A DNA stretch of 13,780 nt from assembly GCA_029821455.1 (NCBI GenBank), contig JALGTI010000068.1, forward strand, positions 1-13,780. The letters are read 5' to 3'. Under the pieces are notes generated by a model. It searched no databases. It had not been told where the DNA came from and saw nothing but the letters and a program-made list of their open reading frames with translations. The position numbers and the translations under genes are program-made. Source of the stretch: Candidatus Zipacnadia bacterium (GTDB taxonomy: Bacteria > Armatimonadota > Zipacnadia > Zipacnadales > Zipacnadaceae). Shown here piece by piece: positions 1 to 6,272 of this stretch (its first letter is position 1; each line of letters opens with the position of its first letter).

Positions 1-232
1 ATCGCCGTCAATCATTGGATGATCCCTACCAACTGCTTTGAGTATTGCGCACCGGGGCCTCGATTTCCGGCTTCTGTTGCACGGGAACTGGCAAGAGCGT
101 CGCGGATCCGCTGGGGGCAACTGCTTTGTGCGCTTCTGGTGTCGCCACAATGCACATCATAAGCATGGCAGTACCTTTGTGTCAGTGCAGACCAGACGAC
201 TGCGGGCTTTGGGCCTGAGGACTTGCAGGCAA
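1..232. other. Left flank without a recognisable gene
   Basis: Frame 1 on the plus strand is open from the window edge to a stop at about 157-159 (52 codons), but the translation shows no motif I recognise. A 46-codon minus-strand ORF (166 to 26) has a weak AAAGGT upstream of its ATG but no recognisable content. The end of the IS1380 remnant should lie somewhere here, but I could not identify a terminal repeat. Confidence 0.4.
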
Positions 233-755
233 TCAGGTGGGTACGGGCGCTAACCCCCAGATGCGCTCCAGCAGCTCCCCGAACAGTGCGCGTGTGATGC
301 TGACTTCAGCCATCTGCAACACCAGTCGTCGCGCGTGGCGCACCAACCTCGCGCCAATCTTGATCAGTCGCTCCCGCAGACTGCTCAGACTCCAGTGTGC
401 CATTTCTCGGGGTAATATCTCGGCCTCGAAGCGTCCGACAGTGGTACGCGCTGCTGCCTGTCGATCACCCGCTCGTGGGCTCAGCACAAGGCGCATAGCG
501 CGGTCCGTCGCCAGACGGTCGGCATCATTGGTGTCCGAGATACCCCGCCAGACGACTGTAGAGCGACTGCCGGACCAACGGCATCAATTGGTGCTGGATG
601 TTGCGTCCCGACCGTTGCTCTCTGAGAAACTGAGCCGACATCTCCGTCAGCCCGAGCTTGTCATCCAACTCGCGGTACGCCAGCAATCCGGCGGCGGAGG
701 TGGTCTTGCTGCCCACGAACTCCAGCCGCACCCGAGTGTCGAATTCCAAGCCCAA
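233..755 (-). pseudogene. IS1380-family transposase, frameshifted and internally deleted
   Basis: Read on the minus strand, 755 to 525 encodes the N-terminal part typical of IS1380 transposases: RLEFVGSKTTSAAGLLAYRE, then ELDDKLGLTEM, then RQSLYSRLAGY. At about 525-535 the frame shifts, and the next frame continues the same protein with DTNDADRLATDRAMRL and DRQAAARTTVGRFEAEI. Directly after that (near 410-418) comes the family's C-terminal stretch LPREMAHWSLSSLRERLIKI, with ARLVRHARRLVLQMAEVSI, ending at a TGA at 233-235. Family members are about 430-450 residues; here roughly 270 residues between RFEAEI and LPREMAHW are missing, including the DDE catalytic centre. The first start codon is unclear: the frame is open back to a stop at 831-833, with a TTG at 755. 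Family assignment rests on recognised sequence; inactivity follows from the frameshift and deletion. Confidence 0.85.
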
Positions 756-966
756 CTGATCCTGTTGGCTCTCACCCGTTGGGTGCCTCCGGGGGTCCTT
801 GCTGCGATGCCCGCTACGGCCCGTCTGCAGTCAGTTTCTTGCCGTCTCCCGTGAGAACCTCCCCGCTCATACGGGCAATGCGGGATTAAGCCCCATAGCA
901 AGGTCGGCGGCAAGAATTGTCACTGCAGAAAGCCAGCTTTCCGCATGCCCCAGAGCGTCACCTGAC

Positions 967-993
967 TAGCTCCGACGGATTATTCCGGAGCTA
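967..993. repeat. 8-bp inverted repeat (hairpin)
   Basis: TAGCTCCG at 967-974 is perfectly complementary to CGGAGCTA at 986-993, with an 11-nt loop. No T run follows on either strand, so it is not a convincing terminator. It could be near the right end of the IS1380 remnant, but I could not match it to the left end. Confidence 0.5.
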
Positions 994-1134
994 CAAGGAC
1001 ACAGTAGCAAAACAAGCACATGCGACAACATAGATGTAGGGGGGCCTGATGACCAACAGAAGTCAATACCGTGCTCCTCGGTCCAATCTGCTGATGGACG
1101 TATCAGTCGTAAGGGTGCAGATTAATTTTGGGAC

Positions 1135-1190
1135 CCCACACGCAAAGGCGTGCGGGATTCTGAAGCCGCGACGAGTACAGAGAATCCCGC
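1135..1190. repeat. Two overlapping, mutually exclusive hairpins
   Basis: Hairpin 1 pairs CCCACACGC (1135-1143) with GCGTGCGGG (1148-1156): 8 of 9 pairs with an AAAG loop. Hairpin 2 pairs GCGGGATTC (1152-1160) with GAATCCCGC (1182-1190): 9 perfect pairs and a 21-nt loop. They share bases 1152-1156, so only one can form at a time. They lie about 120 bp upstream of the recombinase fragment's GTG. A regulatory role is inference only. Confidence 0.5.
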
Positions 1191-1307
1191 TGAGCTGTGT
1201 ATCTACTGATGACAGCAGCGTGAGGTGCATCATACGCGGGGGCTCTAGGCCTCGCCGGATTTGGGATCTCCGGAGGAGGTCGCGCCGCTACCACAAGAGA
1301 ACGAGCC

Positions 1308-2108
1308 GTGGCTGAGGCGCGCAAACAGAGGACTTCACGACGACGCGGCCCTGGGGCGAGTAATTCTTACTTTTCGAGCGGTGTCCTTCGGTGTAGTGAA
1401 TGCGGTCGGCCTTTGGTCGCTGCAAACCACCGCACCGGTCGCTATTACCAATGCCCGCGGGGCTATGAGCATGGCTCGCCCGATTGTGGTGGGGTGATGG
1501 TGCGCGCGGACGAGGCTGAGGCTGCAGTGCTCCATTACATAAAGGAGTTGGTTAACACCGCAGAGTTCGAGGCACTGGCTCGCGGGGAGATAGAAGACCT
1601 GCTCGCAACTGACGAGCAGGGCGCCCAAACTAGACTACGGGCAATCGAGAAGCAGATCAGTCGGCTCGAGCGTCGGTTGGAGTGGGTTATCGACCAGGCT
1701 GCAAAGAACCCTAAGCTTCGATCCAAGTTCAGGGAGACATGCGAACGTTACGAGAACCGAAGCGCGGACCTGCGACAGGAAGCCGAGCAACTCCGCCAGC
1801 AGACAGCTCAGCAGGAGGGACGCGTGCGACAGGCCAACAGAATCTACGAACTGCTCGTGCGGTTTCAGCCGGCGTGGGAAGCCCTGGGTGATGACGAACC
1901 CCGTAAGGTCATCGCGCTGCTGCTGGAGAAAGCTGCGGCCACTAGCGGTGAGGGGGAGGTTATCATCTATCTCAAGGCCCACTTCCTGCCCGAGCACGAG
2001 GCCCGCATCCCCGCCCTCCACTGGTCGAAGCGACCGAAAACAGGCCCTCTCTCACTGACGCCCCGCCAGTGCCACGGCCTGACCCGGAACGAAACGCAAC
2101 CCATTTGA
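1308..2108 (+). CDS. Large serine recombinase, C-terminal fragment (zinc ribbon plus coiled coil)
   Basis: Large serine recombinases cut and rejoin DNA at attachment sites. They consist of an N-terminal catalytic domain, a recombinase domain, a zinc beta-ribbon and a coiled coil. Only the last parts are here. LLRC-like GVLRCSECGRPL and YYQCPRGYEHGSPDCGG give four zinc ligands (Cys29, Cys32, Cys49, Cys60). A charged, heptad-rich coiled coil follows at about 105-175. The 266-residue product is roughly half the family's usual 450-600, and the nucleophilic serine domain is absent from the window. The GTG start at 1308 has no well-spaced ribosome binding site (a GGAGGAGGT lies 28 nt away), and the frame stays open back to 1224, where SYAGAL resembles the end of the recombinase domain. 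This looks like a 5'-deleted remnant rather than a working enzyme. A small HTH gene follows 175 bp downstream, probably part of the same former element. Confidence 0.85.
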   Translation: MAEARKQRTSRRRGPGASNSYFSSGVLRCSECGRPLVAANHRTGRYYQCPRGYEHGSPDCGGVMVRADEAEAAVLHYIKELVNTAEFEALARGEIEDLLATDEQGAQTRLRAIEKQISRLERRLEWVIDQAAKNPKLRSKFRETCERYENRSADLRQEAEQLRQQTAQQEGRVRQANRIYELLVRFQPAWEALGDDEPRKVIALLLEKAAATSGEGEVIIYLKAHFLPEHEARIPALHWSKRPKTGPLSLTPRQCHGLTRNETQPI

Positions 2109-2283
2109 AGTTAGTAGACGCTCGATGTGAAGCGAAGCCTCGGAAGCTCGTGGCGTCCGGCTGCCGCCCCCCGGTTGTATGATGCCCACACGCATTGGCC
2201 CATCAAATATCCAAGGCGTCCTGTGTGCGGGCAATCTATGTCCCCGACGCGGCTCTCTCCTGCTCGCCCCGGCGCGCTGATCC

Positions 2284-2715
2284 ATGGCAAAGGGCGACTC
2301 AGAGCACATCAAGGTGTTAACCAGAAGGGCGGGGTTGGAGTCCGTCCTGACTCCCCGGGCCCCCCCCAGAATCCCGACTTTTGCCCCGTTAGTTAACGTA
2401 ATACTGTACCTAAAGCCTGATTTTGCCAAGAACGGCCGTCCTGAGCGCCTTGGCTATCGGTATGCGCTGACTATTACATCTCTCCTCCCGGCCGACAGAG
2501 TTCGGAAAGAGACACCGCTGGAACGGGGTAGGCGATTCCAGGCCATGCTGGACTCTGGTCAAGTCAAGAACAGAGCGGACCTCGCCCGAATGCTCGGTTG
2601 CTCAAGGGCGTGGGTAACGAAGGTCCTTTCGCAGCAACGTGGCCTGCGACGAGGAGCCAATAACCCGTGGCGGAGTGATGCGAACAGCGAACCGATATAC
2701 ACGGGGAGACCATAG
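2284..2715 (+). CDS. Small helix-turn-helix protein, copy A
   Basis: A 143-residue product. Residues 31-66 (TFAPLVNVILYLKP, then GRPERLGYRYALTI) are followed at 77-91 by KETPLERGRRFQAMLDSGQ and at 96-115 by a helix-turn-helix, NRADLARMLGCSRAWVTKVL. The HTH resembles those of ParB-type and recombinase-associated DNA-binding proteins. A related gene at 10667-11017 shares about 64 of 81 aligned residues with mostly synonymous codon differences, so the frame was under protein-level selection. It lies just downstream of the recombinase remnant in the same direction, suggesting a cargo or regulatory gene of that element; this is inference. The ATG has no clear ribosome binding site and the first 30 residues are not conserved, so the true start is uncertain. 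The 28 residues after VTKVL have no match in copy B, which stops one codon later, so the original stop may have been lost. Confidence 0.65.
   Translation: MAKGDSEHIKVLTRRAGLESVLTPRAPPRIPTFAPLVNVILYLKPDFAKNGRPERLGYRYALTITSLLPADRVRKETPLERGRRFQAMLDSGQVKNRADLARMLGCSRAWVTKVLSQQRGLRRGANNPWRSDANSEPIYTGRP
2325..2380 (+). repeat. Hairpin before the conserved part of HTH copy A
   Basis: AAGGGCGGGGTT (2325-2336) can pair with AATCCCGACTT (2370-2380): ten pairs, counting one G-T, with one bulge and one mismatch around a 33-nt loop. The equivalent place in copy B holds a perfect 12-bp hairpin (10702-10754). The proteins differ between the arms while the pairing is kept, so a DNA or RNA structure is suspected. 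Confidence 0.5.
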
Positions 2716-2941
2716 TCGATATCCTCACAGGTAGACCGCTAGATCGGCATGGTCTGGAGCGCCTGGCTTGCTTGCCAGATTAGCAGTTGCCCACAGCACT
2801 CCCTCGAGCTCCGTGGTGGGGTCGACCGGCCACGGCTGCACGGTGACCACTAGCGAAGTCGCGCATCCCTCTAGTACTGCTCCTGTATGCTTCTGCTCGG
2901 ATGCCGGGCACAAACGCGCCCTGTGGGCCCGGTGATATCTC
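2716..2941. other. Short gene-free interval downstream of two convergent genes
   Basis: It lies between the stop of HTH copy A (+) and the stop of the HEAT-repeat half (-). A minus-strand frame running out of the HEAT gene stays open to 2725, but its translation shows no recognisable motif. GC-rich self-complementary bases (CCGGGC near 2900 and GCCCGG near 2930) could act in termination, but there is no T run. Confidence 0.4.
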
Positions 2942-5641
2942 TCACTCTGCTCGCCGGTCTGCAAGAAGCTCCTGGGCGGCCTGACGAACACCATCATCGA
3001 AGGTCGGATCAGTCGCGATCGCCTCGATCTGCTTTCGGGCGAAGTTGAGTTTCGCAGGCACGCTCACGCGGTGGAGTTCCTCCAAGGCCCTGCACCTGGT
3101 CCATTCTTCCGGAGCCGTCAGCCACTGCAGGATGTACCCCTGAGCCACATCCTGCCCAACTGAAAGTAGACTGACAGCCGCCGCCATCTGCACGCGTATA
3201 TCGGTGTCGGCCAGGAGCTGCCGCAGTATGGGAAGGTTCTCCTGCGTGTCTTCTGAGCTGCCCTCCACCAAACCCACCGCCGCTTCCCGGCGTGCTTCTG
3301 AATCCTTTTCGCCCGCTAGGGCGCGATAGAAGTCTTGAGACGCTGCGGGGCCGATCTTGCGGACTGCCTCCAGGATATCCCCGGGTTCCAAAAGCTCTTC
3401 GTGCTGACGAGGATCGATCGGCTGAGGACGGGCTGCGGCCTTCAGTTCATCCCACTCGTAGCCGATGGCGTCAAGATCTTGGATGCTCTCGTATTGCGAC
3501 CCAATGGCCGCGCCGCTCTGCGCCGCCCGGAAGCCCGCCCCACGGCGGCGCTGCTCATCCTTGCGCGCATCCACGTACAGAGTAGCTAAGTATGGCAAAG
3601 CGTCCGTAGCGGCCAGTTCGCCCAGCGCCCACACGATGGATGCCCGCGAGAGACCACTTTCGAGATCAAGGGCCTCTATCAGATAGGGAACCGAGGACGG
3701 ATCACCAATCGCTCCGCAGGCGCGGGCCGCATTGGAGCGGACAATGCGGTCATCACTGGTCAGCGCATGATGGAGTCGGGGCAGCAGCTCTGTCCCCGCA
3801 TATTTGAATGTGTCCTGAGCGAGCTTCGCACGATCCCGCGACCCCGAATCGCTTTCGTACGCTGTGAGGAGAATACTGGCTGCCTCGGGATGCTTCCGCA
3901 GCGATTCCCCGAAGTCCTTGAGAATCTGCTGACGAGGCTCAGCATCATCGGCCCGAAATGGATACGCCATGAACAACTCGAAGACTTGGGGCGAGGCATG
4001 CCGAGCAATTGCCTTGTATAGGCGCATCTTGCACCACCCCTTCTCCAGTACTTCACGCAGGGAAGTCACATCTGGAATGTCTCCGCGCTCACAGCGATAG
4101 ACCGCAGTCACTCCCCGGGCTAGGGCCCGAATGTCCTCGTCGGGATCGTCAGTCCGCCGGCCCAGCAATCCTGCAATCTGTTCCACTCTGTCTGAACCGA
4201 TCAGCAAGTGCAACGCTGTACTGCGCAGCCGAGGGTTCGGATTGTCCAACTCACTGACGATGAGAGGAATATACTCCTCTGCGTCGAGCTCTCTGCCTAG
4301 CAAAGAGGTAAGTGCGTTGACCTGGTAGTAGGGGTTTCCGTCCTGCAGGGCCTTCGCTAGCTCCTCCGGCGATTCAACGAAAACCCGACGCTTATTCGCA
4401 TCTGCGATTAGCCTCAATCGGGGATCAAACCGAACTCGGGGAGTGAGTTCTTCAATTTGTAGCTTGGGCTCTGCTTCCGTACTCAAGATTACCAACCCAC
4501 GAGTGCCACAGATGAAAGTCTTGCCATCAATGACCTGCTGCGAGATAACCAGGCCACCCAGGTATGGCACTGTCGCCGACTCGGGCTTGGGCCTGAGACT
4601 AGCGATTGCTTTCGAGCGCTCGCTGCTTGACATCAAACGCGGCTCAGGGACGGTGGTGAAGGTGCCCGTCGCGGGCCGGTAGTGGCTAGGTGGGTAGAGC
4701 CGGTAGCGCTGAGCATCAGACCGCGAACTGCGCATGTACTCAACGTCGTAAACCAGCTTCAACTCGCCGCCCTCCACGGAGACTGAGTCTAACTTGTCTG
4801 TGGCCAGACCATCAGCCACCGTAAACGAGCTGAAAAGACTGGTCGCAGGATCATAGACAGCCAGTCCGCCACCACTGTCGCCCCACCCAGTGGCGAAGCA
4901 GAGCCTACCGGCCAGCGCCGCGCCGGCGGTCACGCGATTGGCGCAGAGTCCGTCGCGACGTGTTATGTTTCGGAGCACCCGACCCTGACGGTCCAGCAGC
5001 AACAAACCATAGCGCGTACCTAGCCAGACCCCTCCATTGTCTGGTACGGTCGCGAAGACCTCGTCGCCCAGGATACAATCAGCTCGTGGCACCGCCGAGA
5101 CGTGCCGAGAGTCCCCCTCCACCGAGATGAAATGCACCCCCCCCGACCCGTCCGGGGTCTCGTAGACATTATCGCCAAACGGCCACTCGGTATAGGCATT
5201 ATCGTAATACGGAGACCGTGAGTGGGTTCCTCCCAGCACCCGGGTTCCGTCCGGAAGCCTAAGCATCGTCCACTGACGAGCGTGGAAGGGCTTACTCAGT
5301 ACTTCGTGCCGATGGGTTATGTCATCGTAGCAGGTGATCGCGCCGTCGGGTTGCCACCACAATAAGCCGCTACGAAGACCGACAGGGATATCGCTTTGGA
5401 TGGGATCGTCCGGTCGCTCCCACGGCCCGCCGATATGTCTGAGCTTGCGGATCTCGTCATCGTATATATAGGTGGGATGTTTCGCGCCGAAGACCAACTT
5501 GCCACGGTAAGTTCCGAAGTAACTGAACGGACCATTGATGCAGCGTTCGCTGTCGGACAGGTGGCCCTCTATCAGGACCGCGGTTACCTCCAAGGTCTCT
5601 CGATCGATGATACACGGGCGGTCCCGCAGTTCATCGTTCAC
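2942..5641 (-). CDS. C-terminal half of a split giant protein: beta-propeller end plus HEAT repeats
   Basis: 899 codons from GTG 5641. Residues 1-390 are beta-propeller blades; 203-232 fit the two-component-regulator propeller pattern (GGVWLGTRYGLLLLDRQG, then ITRRDGL), and YDPATSLFSSFTVADGL is another blade. Residues about 425-895 are HEAT-type helical repeats, such as VPYLIEALD and ALGELAATDALPYLATL, IRVQMAAAVSLLS and WTRCRALEELHRV. Such folds are binding scaffolds; no catalytic motif is visible and the substrate is unknown. The frame remains open upstream of the GTG through nine more codons (TGG at 5644 back to AAC at 5668) to the edge of the 605-bp insertion. There it joins the 6258-9092 half without a frame change. 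There is no convincing ribosome binding site before 5641, so this half is probably no longer translated. Confidence 0.85.
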   Translation of the reverse strand: MNDELRDRPCIIDRETLEVTAVLIEGHLSDSERCINGPFSYFGTYRGKLVFGAKHPTYIYDDEIRKLRHIGGPWERPDDPIQSDIPVGLRSGLLWWQPDGAITCYDDITHRHEVLSKPFHARQWTMLRLPDGTRVLGGTHSRSPYYDNAYTEWPFGDNVYETPDGSGGVHFISVEGDSRHVSAVPRADCILGDEVFATVPDNGGVWLGTRYGLLLLDRQGRVLRNITRRDGLCANRVTAGAALAGRLCFATGWGDSGGGLAVYDPATSLFSSFTVADGLATDKLDSVSVEGGELKLVYDVEYMRSSRSDAQRYRLYPPSHYRPATGTFTTVPEPRLMSSSERSKAIASLRPKPESATVPYLGGLVISQQVIDGKTFICGTRGLVILSTEAEPKLQIEELTPRVRFDPRLRLIADANKRRVFVESPEELAKALQDGNPYYQVNALTSLLGRELDAEEYIPLIVSELDNPNPRLRSTALHLLIGSDRVEQIAGLLGRRTDDPDEDIRALARGVTAVYRCERGDIPDVTSLREVLEKGWCKMRLYKAIARHASPQVFELFMAYPFRADDAEPRQQILKDFGESLRKHPEAASILLTAYESDSGSRDRAKLAQDTFKYAGTELLPRLHHALTSDDRIVRSNAARACGAIGDPSSVPYLIEALDLESGLSRASIVWALGELAATDALPYLATLYVDARKDEQRRRGAGFRAAQSGAAIGSQYESIQDLDAIGYEWDELKAAARPQPIDPRQHEELLEPGDILEAVRKIGPAASQDFYRALAGEKDSEARREAAVGLVEGSSEDTQENLPILRQLLADTDIRVQMAAAVSLLSVGQDVAQGYILQWLTAPEEWTRCRALEELHRVSVPAKLNFARKQIEAIATDPTFDDGVRQAAQELLADRRAE

Positions 5642-5660
5642 CCAGGCGTGTCCCCGTAGG

Positions 5661-5668
5661 ATTCCGTT
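5661..5668. repeat. Left 8-bp target site duplication
   Basis: ATTCCGTT directly borders the left end of the 605-bp element and recurs immediately beyond its right end (6274-6281). On the coding (minus) strand it reads AAC GGA AT, in the same codon phase at both copies, as expected for a duplication of host coding sequence. Confidence 0.85.
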
Positions 5669-5671
5669 GTA

Positions 5672-5705
5672 GGGCTATCTGGTTGACTCAAATAAACAAC
5701 ACGAT
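5672..5705 (+). repeat. Left terminal inverted repeat of the 605-bp element
   Basis: Reads GGGCTATCTGGTTGACTCAA then ATAAACAACACGAT. It matches the reverse complement of 6239-6272 except at four positions. Confidence 0.85.
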
Positions 5706-6238
5706 ACTGACTCTGAGAGCCCGCGGCACGGGCCGTTGGTTTGGGCACAGGCGGCAGCACAAGAGGCAGTTGCGCGGGTAGAGTGGTGGATGGAGGACTG
5801 GGGCGTGGAGCGACCGAGGCCGGACTTGAGGATTGTGGGAGATGAATGATGCCGGCGGACGTTGGGCTTGAGCTAGGCATTCACCTTGATAAGCAAGGGA
5901 AAGGCTTTCGTCCGTTTCGGATATTTCCTGCGTCCGGACTTGGTAGTAACCCAGGCCCGGAAGATAATCCGATACCCTGGTGGAATCGCTTTTCTCACGC
6001 GCGCCACCTCCTCTCATTGGCGTGGTCGAACCCGGTGTGTCGTCGGACCCGGCCCCGCCCGCAGGCCACAAAGGCCCACAGACGGGGCCGGCCGAGGACA
6101 GTGACTAGGCAGACCGGAGAGGGAAGTGGGCGCGGAGCACGGTTCCGCCATTCGCGCCCGCCGGCAAGGCATTATTCGACGTTCGAGGCCGTGAGACCTT
6201 CAAAGGAATGGGTGAGGAGTAAATGAGTCCTGCCCATA

Positions 6239-6272
6239 ATCGTGTTACTTACTTGAGTCAAGCAGATAGCCC
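6239..6272 (-). repeat. Right terminal inverted repeat of the 605-bp element
   Basis: On the minus strand it reads GGGCTATCTGCTTGACTCAA then GTAAGTAACACGAT. It supplies the final residues (GLSA) and the TGA stop of the truncated upstream half-gene. Confidence 0.85.

Larger units (their letters stand above)
832..1307. other. Gene-free stretch between IS1380 and recombinase remnants
   Basis: No gene is convincing here. The 832-900 part looks like the leader of the IS1380 transposase read on the minus strand (GGGAGGTTCTCACGGGAGAC precedes the old start region). From 1224 to 1307 the plus-strand frame of the downstream recombinase fragment is open. It contains SYAGAL at about 1230-1247, which resembles the NPxYAGA motif at the end of the recombinase domain, so the recombinase remnant may begin upstream of its annotated start. 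Three short inverted repeats also lie here and are listed separately. Confidence 0.5.

Noticed and set aside
26..166. Small minus-strand ORF of 46 codons with a weak AAAGGT upstream
   Set aside because: No recognisable signal peptide, motif or homologous context; equally open frames exist by chance in GC-rich DNA.
2052..2429. Minus-strand ORF of 125 codons opposite the recombinase end and HTH copy A
   Set aside because: Antisense to two better supported reading frames. Its GGARGVRTDSNP segment resembles low-information tags frequent in spurious predictions.
2725..2997. Minus-strand ORF of 90 codons at the end of the HEAT gene
   Set aside because: It starts inside the HEAT gene in another frame and has no motif or ribosome binding site.
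5846..6226. ORFs inside the 605-bp element (5846-6226 plus, 5688-6071 minus)
   Set aside because: Neither shows transposase or other motifs, and they overlap on opposite strands. The shared YLSQxDSP words near both ends are only the translation of the inverted repeats.
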